Source: Mitosporidium daphniae
Taxonomy: Eukaryota; Microsporidia
Direction of reading: 5' to 3'
NCBI RefSeq assembly: GCF_000760515.2
Contig: NW_013546289.1
Span: 33,905-97,904, forward strand
DNA: 64,000 nucleotides
This document shows, piece after piece, positions 9,837 through 20,800 of this stretch. Each line of letters starts with the position of its first letter. Position 1 is the stretch's first letter. The notes beneath the pieces were generated by a model that saw only the letters and a list, made by a program, of their open reading frames with translations, had not been told where the DNA came from and did not search any database. The position numbers were made by a program, and so were the translations under genes.

Positions 9837-10877
9837 ATGCAAGAAAATAAAAGCCCCTTGCCTTGTGCAGCCGCACCATTAAGAAGAGTCACACAGGAAA
9901 TGATTACAGTCATAGCCAAGGCTAGAGAAGCCGCCGTCAAGATACAGACGGGGTTTTCCGCCCTATCCAAACGCCTTAAAGAGTTGGAGGCTACTCAGGA
10001 CTTTTCAACAATAGACCATCCATTTCCTCTTGCATCATATTCGAAAACACCAAAGCTTATTGACGCTTATTTTGCCTGTCTGCGGAAAAAAAAGGCCTTA
10101 AATGGAAAGGTTAAAGGCGCCGCAGGTGGCGGCGCTCATTTCAACCCCCCACCGACGTCCCAGCTCTATCATAACTTGAATATCCTGTCTCGTTTGTATG
10201 TAGGCTCCATTAACTTTGATCTTTCAGATGCAGACTTGAAATCGGCATTTTCCATTTTCGGTCCGGTCAAAAACATCTCGATGACCATCGATCCAGACAC
10301 TCTCAATCACAAGGGCTTTTGTTTTGTTGAGTTTGAGACTCCAGATGGTGCAGCACTTGCACTCGATACCATGAACGGCGGCGATCTTCGAGGCAGGTCG
10401 CTGAAGGTCGGCCGTCCAATGAATTTCCCACCAGACCTGCCACCAGGCGTTCCAAGGCCACTTGCAAACCGTCTGTACATCGCCAGTGTGTGCGACTCCA
10501 TTTCCGAGGCCGACTTGCGCGAAGTTTTTTCTGCTTTTGGTGTGGTGACGGCCCTTTCGCTGATTCCGGATGCCCACGATCGGCTGCGCCATAGAGGATA
10601 TGGATATGTCGAGTATTCAGATGCATTGAGCGCCCGAACGGCCACAAGCGCCCTGAAAGGATTTCAATTGGGGGGCCTTGAGCTGCGTGTTGGAAAAACT
10701 ACAGTCGGTGGCCCCATGCCTGGAGGCATGGCTTCGGCCGAGTCCTGCCCGCCTGCCCTGATGCCCCATTGTTCCAAGCCATCGAAACAGACCGAAAAGG
10801 GCAGGCCAGGAAAAGCGCTTCCGCCAGCTGTGCGAGAGGCCTTGAAGAGCATCGAGGCTGCCTTGGCAAAGAAATAG
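9837..10877 (+). CDS. PUF60: PUF60-like poly(U)-binding splicing factor, two RRMs
   Basis: 346 residues, intronless. RRM1 starts near residue 119 (RLYVGSINFDLSDADLKSAF, RNP1 KGFCFVEF). RRM2 starts near 210 (RLYIASVCDSISEADLREVF, RNP1 RGYGYVEY). The spacing, the LKVGRP tail of RRM1 and the LRVGK tail of RRM2 match PUF60/half-pint more than U2AF65. PUF60 helps U2AF recognise pyrimidine-rich 3' splice sites, which is notable where introns are under 40 nt. The usual C-terminal UHM domain is absent: after RRM2 there are only about 55 low-complexity residues. Two TTAGGGTT motifs (9725, 9745) lie about 90-110 bp upstream. Confidence 0.8.
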   Translation: MQENKSPLPCAAAPLRRVTQEMITVIAKAREAAVKIQTGFSALSKRLKELEATQDFSTIDHPFPLASYSKTPKLIDAYFACLRKKKALNGKVKGAAGGGAHFNPPPTSQLYHNLNILSRLYVGSINFDLSDADLKSAFSIFGPVKNISMTIDPDTLNHKGFCFVEFETPDGAALALDTMNGGDLRGRSLKVGRPMNFPPDLPPGVPRPLANRLYIASVCDSISEADLREVFSAFGVVTALSLIPDAHDRLRHRGYGYVEYSDALSARTATSALKGFQLGGLELRVGKTTVGGPMPGGMASAESCPPALMPHCSKPSKQTEKGRPGKALPPAVREALKSIEAALAKK

Positions 10878-11053
10878 AAGGGCCACAAGTTTGGTGCCGT
10901 TTAAAATTGACCCACCACTAAATATTGCATGCAATACGGTAAGGAAACCCATCATTTTTGACCTGCAGCTGCTCACTAAAAGTAGAGCCCGTAAACATTA
11001 AATACAATGCCCATTGATTAGTTGATCAGTCTTTTCAAAGTCAATACGCCAAA

Positions 11054-11134
11054 ACTCGAGCCCATTGCAGGCCAAATCAACTGCAACCCGAATCGATTGC
11101 AGCCCAAATGCATTACAACTCGAATCCATTATCA
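11054..11134. repeat. Imperfect ~32-bp direct repeat, about 2.5 copies, in a 295-bp gap
   Basis: In the gap 10878-11172 the phrase C(T/C)CGA(A/G)(T/C)C(C/G)ATTGCAG recurs at about 32-bp spacing, with gcccaaat-type linkers. It lies in the shared 3' region of the PUF60-like gene and the convergent coiled-coil gene. I see nothing else in this gap. Confidence 0.45.
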
Positions 11135-11172
11135 CTCCGGTGCACTAAAAGTTGCGTATGTTACAATAAGCT

Positions 11173-12471
11173 TTAGTAAGAATGGGCAGATGCATCGTTC
11201 TGGTGGGAAATCCGTAGGAACGTGATGGCAGCCAGTAGCTCTGATCGGCATAAGGCATCAACAGTGTCTTTTTCTTGCAACGGCAAGGCACTTATAGCAT
11301 GCGAGAGAATATCAACTCCGTCTTGCTTTGCATCCTACCAAACATCAAAAATAGGACATTGTCAACCTGAATTGAGAGAACAGATCCCCGTTTGTCAAAC
11401 GTCACAAAAAAGTTCCTATCTCCAAGGATGGCGTCATTGCGCAGATGGATGCAAAGACGATACGGGTACTCGTGTTCCATAAAACAAGACGCCCCAAATG
11501 CCTCCTGAATAATCCTTGTCATTCCGTCGTACCTAAGGATAAGATTCAAAGCCCACATATGGTATAGCTCCTCTACAGTGGCATCTCGTTGGATCACATG
11601 GGCCTTTTTGGTGTTTACACTCTCGTCCATCCGATCGCACTCTGCTGCAAGTTCTTTATACAAAAGATCCTCTCGATCGAGACGCAGTTTCGCCTCTTGG
11701 ATCAGCTTGCTCACATCGTGGATCGAGGTTTTGAGATCGGACATTTGCAATTTCTATACTGAGTACGCTTTGAGGAACCTTTTTTTCCAAAGCGGCCTCT
11801 CCCTCTTCAATGGTCATGGTGGAAGTCAAATTCTAGCCGCAAGAAGACTGTTCTCTTACCTTTGTGGAGAGAATCTTTTCAATACGCTCTGCCAAAGATG
11901 CAGCTTGCTGTTCGAGCTCCAATATTTCCTCCGAAAGCAGTCTATTGCCCTTTACGCAAAGGGACGCCGATTTTTGTTCTAAAATAAGGACTTCAATTAC
12001 TGTTGAGGATCAGGTCGCACTGGTCCGCAATGGAGCCTTTGAGCTTCTCCAATTCATCCTTGAGCTTTTTTAGCGCAGCCTTAGACTCATCTATGCAATC
12101 ATCGTATATTCTTTACCTTTGGCCACAAGAATGTGCTTGTCAACGGATTCTCCACAACATCCATCTTCTCCCATCTCTTCGTATAGTGTCGTCAGAAATA
12201 GGAGCTTCGATTGGAGTTCGATGGCTGTAAATTTGAGTCGTGAAAATAGTTCCTAATCAAATAAGCACCGCCACACTTGCCTTTGATTGCCGGAAGGACA
12301 GATCCTCTCCACCTATGGACTGGAGCAGCGCATGCTTTGGCGCAAACATATCCTCATCAGAGGAGAGCGTAAAAAATTCTGAAAGAAAAAGTCCATCCAC
12401 AGATGGAATGGCTACGTTCGGTTTTCTGTCACATAAAAACAAGCAATGCCGTACTGCTCACTTGTCGACAT
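11173..12471 (-). CDS. Coiled-coil protein, unrecognised (possibly kinetochore-type)
   Basis: Exons: complement 12471-12441, 12411-12281, 12252-12117, 12090-12001, 11978-11860, 11832-11779, 11753-11367, 11334-11173, giving 369 residues in one frame. The seven introns are 29, 28, 26, 22, 27, 25 and 32 nt. The second (12253-12280) fits only as a GC-AG intron with consensus AAG|GCAAGT; GT alternatives in phase are poorer. The first intron boundary is uncertain: GTGAGC at 12462 is an alternative. Residues about 100-250 are heptad-rich. After them comes a compact region (WALNLILRYDGM, then YRLCIHLRN and FFVTFDKRGSVLSI) resembling the RWD-like C-termini of kinetochore proteins. I cannot assign a family. 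The start lies 101 bp from the divergent PIS1 gene, with TTAGGGTT between. Confidence 0.65.
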
Positions 12472-12572
12472 CAAGCTCAACACCAAAATTTAGGGTTGGA
12501 ATTTACTTTAATGTGTGCAAGGTACATTTTCAGGCCAACCTGACGGAGATTTAATCATTTCAATTGATCGTT

Positions 12573-13312
12573 ATGGACAATATCGACTTCACTGCAAAGG
12601 ACTTGTCCGAAAAAAAGAAAGCCCCCGTGACGATGAAGTCTATACTCTTGTACATTCCCAACATCATTGGTATCTACATCTGACTCACATCTAGGGCTGC
12701 TGCGCGTCGTATTTGCTCTGTTCTCAATCCTGCTGATGGCCACTGGCCAACATTGCGGCGCAATGATTCTGTACTTTATTTCCGCAATACTCGATGCATT
12801 TGATGGCATGACTGCACGTTATTTCAACCAATGCTCACAGTTTGGTGCTGCCCTGGATATGGTGACAGACCGGTCTGCGACAATGATGCTGCTTTGCGCA
12901 CTTTGCCGTCTCTATCCCGCAATGATGATGCCCATCTTCCAGTTTATTCTTTCGCTGGACCTTTCCTCGCACTATGTTCATATGCTTAGGTAAAGAGTGT
13001 GTTTACAGCTTTAGTTCTACCAAGAGCGGCTCGGCATCGCACAAGACCGTAGCCGAGAATAGCCCTATACTCCTGAGAGTATACTACACTAAAAGGTGGG
13101 TTTTATTTATCGTCTGCGCTATGAACGAGCTTTTCCTTGCATCACTTTATGTGTGGGCAGTATATCCGCATTCATGGGTCCCCAAAGTGGCGCTCGCCCT
13201 CAGCAGTCCCGTCTTTCTTTTCAAGCAAATTGTGCACGTCATCCAGCTAGTAGAGGCGTTCCAAGTTCTTCTGCACTTTGACGTCGCAGATGCTACCAAA
13301 GCAAATAAATAA
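12573..13312 (+). CDS. PIS1: CDP-diacylglycerol-inositol 3-phosphatidyltransferase (PI synthase)
   Basis: Exons: 12573-12669, 12695-12989, 13015-13312, giving 229 residues (yeast 220). Both introns are 25 nt. It makes phosphatidylinositol from CDP-DAG and myo-inositol at the ER. The CDP-alcohol phosphotransferase signature DGx2ARx8Gx3Dx3D is exact (DGMTARYFNQCSQFGAALDMVTD). SHYVHMLSS..SGSASHK matches the PI-synthase-specific segment. Four to five hydrophobic helices are visible. Confidence 0.93.
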
Positions 13313-13420
13313 ACCACCAACGGCAATCAACCCAATTGCGCCCATCAATCCGCGTCAAGTTGCGTGTGCAAGCGAAAGCTGAGCTGACTCTACATTTATT
13401 GGGCGATCATATATAGCCAT

Positions 13421-14349
13421 TCAACTGCGATAAGAAGACGACGGCTTTCGACTGCTGTTGGAGGAAGATGACGACGAAAATGTGCGTGAAAAGTTTGAGC
13501 GCGAATATGACGACGATGCGGAGCTGGCCTTGTCACCAGCCCTGTGGTCTGGACGATCCTTTGATTCGTGGTCTGAGCGGCGGGTTTCAGACCTGCGCTC
13601 TGTCTTTCTAGAGTCACCTCGTGACCGCGATCGCGATCGATGCCTCCTGGTTGACTGTGGGCTTTTGCTCTCCTCTCCAAAGTAATACTCCGCAGATGGG
13701 GGGCTGATTGTGCTCGGCGCAGGTATCCTATGAGAGGCCGACAATTTCGGTCTACATGATCTACAAATAAAAAGACAACAATGACGATGAACTGGCGCTA
13801 CTGCCGTCAAACACGCCAATACGCCGCGATTGGTGTGCCTCTTCGCGTTGCGACTTTTGCCGCAGACAATAGAGCCTCCAGGTTTGTTCGTCAAACCCAT
13901 AGTTGAAATAGTCGGTAATATCCGACCCAGGCTGTCTCCAAGGCTTGTCCTCAATGGAATCAAGCTCGATATTATATATGGACGAGGCCATGGGCGCAGA
14001 TGGAAGCCCATCGGAAAGCACCGTTGTAAGCTGGGCAGAGAGCATCTCTGAGGGTGCAAAGGTTGGTGCTGCATCCACATTGGTGGTGGAGCCAGGGGCA
14101 CCTGCTCCGCCACATGTTGGACATGTGGCTGAAGATGCGTTCGGGCCTATTGATGGTAAAAAAGACGATCTCAAACCGGTGCCAGCTGCAGGTATTCCCG
14201 TTGCAACGGAGAGGGGCTTCTGGAACCTAGCAGGAAATCTCGAGGGAACCATACCCTAGACCATCCTCATCCTGGTCATAGTCATTCATGACGATTTCGA
14301 CATCCTCCTCTTCATCCTGGAAGTCGGCCATGGGGGCAGGAAGCGACAT
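13421..14349 (-). CDS. FIP1: Polyadenylation factor subunit Fip1
   Basis: Exons: complement 14349-14255, 14226-13786, 13760-13421, giving 291 residues. Introns are 28 and 25 nt; the acceptor of the second could be 9 nt further on. The acidic N-terminus ([22 protein letters not shown]) is typical. The Fip1 motif ([27 protein letters not shown]) near residues 130-160 binds poly(A) polymerase and CPSF30. The C-terminus is Ser/Arg/Asp-rich ([19 protein letters not shown]), an RS-like tail as in animal FIP1L1 and absent from budding-yeast Fip1. The gene converges with PIS1 at 108 bp. Confidence 0.92.
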
Positions 14350-14497
14350 TAATTTTTAAAATTCGGGGACAGAAGTTTTAAAATCTCACGTTGCAAGTTT
14401 AAGGGAACACAATCAGCCATCATCACCATCAAGTGCGACAAAAGTCAACCGGAATAAATAACATTTTATCAAAATACTTAATATGCATTGCACTCCC

Positions 14498-15523
14498 CTA
14501 CATGTGTCGCCCCTCTTCGGTGCTCAACGAACTTGTCATGTATGACTCTATTGACAGGCGAGAATGTGCGATGATGCGTCCAAACTCCTTTCTCAGGCTT
14601 TTGACATGCTGCTGGTTGTCTTTGAATTCGTTGAGATGATGACACAGCCAATTCATATTATCTATAAACGCCATGTTGTTCATCCGCAACATCTCGTCAT
14701 CCTCCACTTCCATGCTCCTGGACGTATGCTTGGATTCCTCAGAGAGGTGCTCTTCGCCCGGGAGGTCGACCTGGCCCTCTTTCTTCTTCAGATACTTTCT
14801 TCCATAAGAGCGGCAGGAAGAGCATGTCTTGCGCTTCCTATTTCCATCCATGAAAGAGGTGACGTCCTTAGTGTATCGACATCGGGAGCAGTAGAAAGGT
14901 GTCTCTGGAATGCCTTCCATTTTTGAGGCCAAAGATTGCGGAGACGGTGGAAGGTTGTGCGACTGTTGTTGAATCGGGGATGGGATCTGCCGCTGATGGT
15001 GCATGAGCGATGGATGTTGATGGTGATGAAGGTGATGTGAGGAAGACATCAAATGAGACGGATGGTGCTGATGATTGGAGGCCCCCATTGCTGCTGCAAG
15101 GTGATGTGGGTGGGAGTGGCCTAGCCGTCCATCGGAAGCGAGCATTGGCCTTTGTGGGGCAGGCCCACATACACCAACCCCGCCATTAGATGGAGATCCG
15201 TTTAAGTGTTGGTGTGGGTGCATAGAGTGGTGAGGATGATGGTGCTGCGGATGCATCAAAGGCGATCCATGCTGTTGTGACTGCAGTATGCCAGTCGTGG
15301 CATATGGATGATGGGAATTTCCGAGAGATTGATGATGCGGTCCGCCCGGACTCATTAATGCCGCTTGTTCTAATAATGCAGCTGTAGAGTGATGCACGGG
15401 TATGTGGAAATCCAGATGATCCTCATCCTGCAAAAGATGGCCCAATTCGTTTGACTCTGGCGCCTCGTCATTGGACGCCTCGGGGTCAGAGACCCCTTGT
15501 AACATCCAGCTGGTGTTCATCAT
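14498..15523 (-). CDS. His/Gln-rich protein with a C2-C2 zinc motif, unrecognised
   Basis: 341 residues, intronless. Residues about 63-178 are dominated by His, with Ser, Pro and Gln (for example HHLHHHQHP), a typical low-complexity activation or phase-separation segment. A zinc motif follows: Cys212, Cys215, Cys234 and Cys237 in YCSRCRYTKDVTSFM..NRKRKTCSSCRSYGRKYLKKK, ending in a basic patch. The C-terminal 90 residues are charged and helical. A transcription regulator is the simplest guess, but no named family is evident. A 29-bp tandem repeat lies just upstream (15559-15624). Confidence 0.75.
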   Translation of the reverse strand: MMNTSWMLQGVSDPEASNDEAPESNELGHLLQDEDHLDFHIPVHHSTAALLEQAALMSPGGPHHQSLGNSHHPYATTGILQSQQHGSPLMHPQHHHPHHSMHPHQHLNGSPSNGGVGVCGPAPQRPMLASDGRLGHSHPHHLAAAMGASNHQHHPSHLMSSSHHLHHHQHPSLMHHQRQIPSPIQQQSHNLPPSPQSLASKMEGIPETPFYCSRCRYTKDVTSFMDGNRKRKTCSSCRSYGRKYLKKKEGQVDLPGEEHLSEESKHTSRSMEVEDDEMLRMNNMAFIDNMNWLCHHLNEFKDNQQHVKSLRKEFGRIIAHSRLSIESYMTSSLSTEEGRHM

Positions 15524-15558
15524 TTATCTGCAATTGGGGAAGTAACGTGCGAGCTGCG

Positions 15559-15624
15559 GTGCAAATGCTGTTGCGAAGGTAAGGGCAGTGCAAACGTTGT
15601 TGCGAAGGTAAGAGCAGTGCAAAG
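15559..15624. repeat. 29-bp tandem repeat upstream of the His-rich gene
   Basis: Two near-identical 29-bp units (15559-15587 and 15588-15616) begin gtgcaaa and contain tgttgcgaaggtaag. An 8-bp partial third copy follows. They lie 36-101 bp upstream of the ATG at 15523, in the 291-bp gap 15524-15814, which otherwise shows nothing. Confidence 0.8.
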
Positions 15625-15814
15625 AAAAAGGCCATGCTTGAACGATTTAGCCTTTGATGCTTTGATTTGATTGGTGCGTTTTGTAACATATATTTTAATT
15701 TTAATCCTGACCAACCACACCCTCGAACGTTAAGGCGACATCTTCACCCCCTGATTTGTGCACCGAAATTTATTGCATCGGAGCATGTGCCTATTTAAAA
15801 AATTTGACATTCGT

Positions 15815-17586
15815 TTAATTTCTGTTTTTGCGCGAGCCTTTTTTTGAGGCGATTTTCAAAACCTCGGAGTTTAGTCCGCCTCCGAACATCGTGGCAATGG
15901 CAGACGCACTCAACTTGGCAACCGCTTTGGACTCCTTTTCGTTCTTAGCTCGCTCTTTTTCCAAGACTTCAAGTTTACTTTTAACGGTGTCCACATCATT
16001 CATAATTGAAAAGAGCTCGTCTTTGACCTCTTGTTCGCGTTTATGCAGAGCCTGAATCTCTTTTTCAAATCTAACATTGATGGCATTTTTGAAAAGCGAG
16101 GCGTTCTTCATTTGGTCTATTTTAAGCTTTTCCTCGAGCTTTGAGCTTCGCTCGGATAGCTCTTCATTCTGCTTTCTCAGCTTCATTAGATCTCCCCTAT
16201 GAGATAGTGATAGGTCTAATATTGTACTTTTTGGGCGGGCTGGTAGGCTTCTTTGAAAGGATGTCGGCGCGATATATTTCATAAAGGATGGTGGCTTTTC
16301 TTCTGAGCTCTTCGCTATGATCCGAAATAAGAACTTGCTTGAATTTCAGGAAGTCATAGTACTCATCAGACTCGATATTGATTTTCCCCCACGGATATTC
16401 CCTGCACTTCAAAGGCGCAGATTGGGGCGACCCATTGTTGTGCTGCAGAAGTGCTCCAATAACGGCAAATGGAATTGAGCTCTACGCATCATTTAGGATT
16501 GGCTTGTTCATTACCTTTAATCGCTTCACCTCTTCTTGCACAAAATCTTCATCTCTGTCGTCGACAGTTGGATAGAAAAGCTGAATTCCAAATCTAGAAA
16601 TGTCCTTCAATATCTTTCAATTATGCCATCAAGTGCTTACCCTTCCTTTTAAAAGAGACAGCTCGCGCAATGTAAGGATTTCTGCTCGGCCAATGACTGG
16701 AATTAAATTTATCACTTTGTCCAGCTTTGACATTGCCAGGATGTCGATTTTCCTCAGACTTTCAAGTAAACGTTGCCGTGGGTTACCTTGTCCTCCATGG
16801 TGGGAGAAGATAGATGCACGCGTGATATCTGCTATCCACAATCTCACCTCGGAAGCGGCGGAAAATGTCGCTTTCTGCACTGCAATATTCCTCTAATCCT
16901 TTGTGGACTCTTTGGATTATCCTTGGCAGCCTAGAAATAACGAAAAAGTCCGTACATATCTACATTGTCCACTTGATCCCCGAAGCCATCAACCACAGTG
17001 ATGTTCATGGTCATGGAGAGCTCAAACTCCTCAATACCTTCATTAAAAAAATTCAAGTACTTTTTGAATATTCCGTAAATTTCAAGCAAGCGGCTCGCTC
17101 TTCTTCGTGGCACCCGATAGCCTCTTTTTGATGTTCAGAGGGCTCGTGTGCTATTTTCGTGTTGACATCTGCTTCTGATAGCGAAAAAAGAGATTTCAAC
17201 AGTGTGACCTTTCCAACACCAGCCTCACCTTATCAATAAGAAAAAAATTCTCCTACCAACCACTAGGATGTTCAGGACAAAGCCGGAGAGCGAGTATTGG
17301 CGATGAAGCTGATTTGCATAGGAGGAAAACCCGACCCAAGATGAAGAGTCTCCAAGAATGGTCTTTGATGTAAGAAAATAATCCCCCACCTCCTCATTAG
17401 ACATGCTTGTTGGCTTTCCAATCTTCTTACTTGAAAAAAATGATACCGCAGGCGCTTCATCTCTAATAATCGATTGTGTTTGCAGGCATTCCGGAGATGG
17501 CGGCAAAAAAGTCTCGCCATTCTGTTGGGACGAGTTGATCAAAACTACTGTCAATAGGACCATACGGCCAAACCTGATGGAGGCAT
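15815..17586 (-). CDS. Septin with degenerate GTP-binding motifs
   Basis: Exons: complement 17586-17574, 17547-17257, 17228-17061, 17037-16956, 16930-16787, 16758-16641, 16613-16515, 16481-16228, 16196-15815, giving 516 residues. Introns are 26, 28, 23, 25, 28, 27, 33 and 31 nt. Septin hallmarks: WVGFSSYANQLHR before the P-loop, the LPPW segment, INLIPVIGRAE, PFAVIGALLQHNNG, YPWG, and a C-terminal coiled coil (about residues 390-480). The P-loop is GEAGVGKV (no Ser/Thr after Lys), G3 is VVDGFGDQ instead of DTPGFGD, and G4 AKAD is GRAE. GTP binding is probably lost, so this may be a structural septin. The first 13-nt exon is tentative; an ATG further in (MVLLTVV) is the alternative. Confidence 0.88.
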
Positions 17587-17802
17587 ATATCAAAATAGGA
17601 TGGTTTTTCGATCGTAAATATCATTTTCAATCTCAATTTCACATCCCTAAACAATGGCTAGCAACAAAGCCCCTTTTCTGATTGGCCCGAGTGAGCAAAT
17701 TAAAATCGTACAAATTGTAATTTAATGAGGTACATGGCGGCAGCATGTGATGGCATCATGCGCATGCATGCATGCCAAGTGCATAATGTAACTTTAATTA
17801 AT

Positions 17803-20800
17803 TTAATTAACTCCTTTGTCTTCATGTGCTTGACGCGATTCTTTCTTGTAGAGCTTATAATATAGACCCCTTTTGGAAAGTAACGAGGAGTGGTCGCCCA
17901 TTTCAACAACCTTTCCCTTGTCCATGACATAAATTAAATCAAAATCTCGAATGGTGCTAAGACGATGCGCAATGACAATAAACGTCCTTGGTCTCTCGCT
18001 TGAAGCAAAATCTTTCATCAAAGCTGCTTGGATTTTTTCCTCAGATTGGGCATCCAAGGCACAGGTGGCTTCATCAAATAGCAAGATTGGCGGATTTTTT
18101 AAAAGGACACGGGCAATTGCAATGCGCTGCTTTTGGTCCCCAGAGAGCTGTGATCCAAATTCACCAAGCTGTGTTTCATATCCGCAAGAAAGGGATATAA
18201 TGTCCGAATGGATACCGGCCAGAATTGAAGCATTTTCAACATCAACTTGAGGAATCGATGGCGCTTCCTCCTCCTCCTTCTCCTTAAGCAGCTGTCTGCC
18301 TAGACAGATATTTTCCCAAATAGATCGAGAAAAAAGTACCGGCTCTTTGCTTGCCAATCCAAAGGTCTCTCTAACTACAGAGAGCGGAATCGTGGAAATA
18401 TCCTTTCCATCAAACAGTATTGAGCCGGTTTGTGGCTCGTAGAAGCGTTCAAAAAGCCCAAAAATGGAGCTCTTTCCAGACCCTGAAGGTCCAACGATCG
18501 CAATTCTCTTTCCAGCTTCAAAAGTTAAATTTAAATCATCAAGAACTCGAGTTTCGGGCCTCGAAGGGTATGAAAAGCGTACATTTTCAAGCCTGATCTG
18601 TGGAGGAACATTGCTGGCAATGGCTTGATCCTTGCGGTACTCATCCAAAGATGCGTTTGCATTGCCACCGTCGCCATAGGAGAGGAGCTCAAATATAGAT
18701 TGAGCTGCAAGGCGTCCAGAGGGAACATCTGGCAAGCAAGCGATTGTTTTTCCTGCTGCCATGGCGCAAAATATAATTGAATAAAGGACCCTGTTCATGG
18801 CGGCATAATCGAGCTCGCCAGAAAGGACCAATTTGGCCCCAAAATAAAACGAAATAGCATAGATCCAACACAGCATGGCTTGCGAAAGCCCAAATCCAAT
18901 AGCTCCAACAAATGCACTGATCACGCTAAGGCGATGAGGAGCATCCAATTGCTTGCAATATTGCTCCAAGAACCAGGATTCGCGGCAAAGGCCAGAAACA
19001 GTACGTCGATAGTGAAGGGCCTCACCCATGCGCGCCTGAGCAAGCTCAGAGGAACGTTCGATATTGCTGCCAAAGTATGTTCTTGTATTCCTTTCAAAGA
19101 AGCTAGCAATTGCCATTAAAGGCATGCATAGCACGAGAATAATGGCCAATTTGTATCCGGAATAAAAAGCAACAAATAGACCAAGTCCAACGGTCACTAA
19201 AGCCTGTATTAGGGTACCAAAAAGAGGACCCGTGAGTTTTTTCAAACTATCTACCTCTGACGATAAGCGTGCAATTAGACGAGAAGGTGCATTTTGAGGT
19301 GTATCGAAATACGCCATCTTTAAAGGATGATTTTGGTCCATCGAAACTAGCGATTTGAAGCAAGAGGCTCGAAGGCGACTGGCAAGACGCTCTCCGGCTA
19401 TGCCAAAAAAAGCGGTTTGCCCAAGTTGGGAAACTCCGGAGATCAAGCCTTGAATAAAGAACCAAAAACAGTAAAACTTGACGCCTTTGATTAGAACCGC
19501 AATTGAGGGTTCTGCAAATACACTTTGAAGGTCGGCAAAAAGGAAGGATAGTATTGGCATTGTGGAGCCGTTTACAATCGCACAAAGAAGGCCGAACAGC
19601 ATAAAGGCATATTCGGGACCTTGCATCCTCAGGATACGGTGGACGATTTTCGAAAGTGGCAATGTACATTTTCTTCCTCTAGCTGTGTCGGAAAGACGAA
19701 GGATTGAAGGTGATGCTGCGATTGCATCGTAATCAATACCGTCACATGTATCGGGAGTCTCCAAGTATCTGTCATCCACGGGAGTACTGTCATTATCAAG
19801 AAATACAGCGGTGTCTCCTTTTTGTGGATGGACTAGTTCGAAATATGGACCTTCAGTGTGAGAAATTAGTTCAGAATGTGATCCCTGCTGCAGAATTTTT
19901 CCTTCTTGAAGAAGGATAATTTTGTCAGCAGAAATTACACTTGAAAGCTTATGGGCGATAACTAGAGTTGTACGGCCTTTAGAAGCCATTTCAAGGGCAT
20001 CCTGAACAGCAGCCTCTGAAGCAGAATTCAGGGAGGACGTAGCTTCGTCCAAAATCAACAAAGATGGGTCTCGCATCAACGATCTAGCAATTGCGATGCG
20101 TTGCCGCTGGCCATCAGAGAGCATAGAACCACCAGGGCCTACCCTAGTAGAGTATCCTTGAGGCAAGCCCAAAATAAACGTGTGAGCATTTGCGATACGG
20201 CAGGCATTTGCCACATCCTCCATGGTTACAGAAGCCCGATTTATAGCTCCAAGAGCCACATTTATAAAAACACTCTCGTCAAAAAGAATAGGCTCTTGAG
20301 ACACAATTCCGATGGAAGATCGCATAGCCAAAGGGCTAATGTTATGGTCTTCCTCGTCCCCAATCAGGATCCTCCCACTCTGTGGACGATAGAATCGTTG
20401 AAGCAGGTCAACAATGGTGGACTTTCCTGATCCAGATTTGCCTACAAGGGCTGTCTTCTTCCCTGGCTCCAATACTAGAGATATATTAGAAATTTCAGAG
20501 CCGGCATCTGATGGAGAATTATATCTAAAAGTTAGAAACAAAATGTCAAAGCATACCGAAAGGAGACATTTTCAAGAGTAATTCCACCTTTCTCAATAAG
20601 CCCGCGAACACGAAGGTGTTCCTCATCGTCAACACCTTTTTTGGATATATTTAATGATTGATCTTCGTCTTTTTTGATGATATTGGAGAGTGTTGAAGCT
20701 GCAAGAATTCCCCGGCTTACGATTTCAAAATTTTGGAAAATGTGTCTCACAGAAACGGCACCAGAGATCACGCAAAAAAAGACACTTAAAATTACACCGC

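Noticed and set aside
13945-14259. 104-codon plus-strand frame antisense to FIP1
   Set aside because: It is a shadow of the FIP1 coding sequence; the minus-strand frame carries the conserved Fip1 motif.
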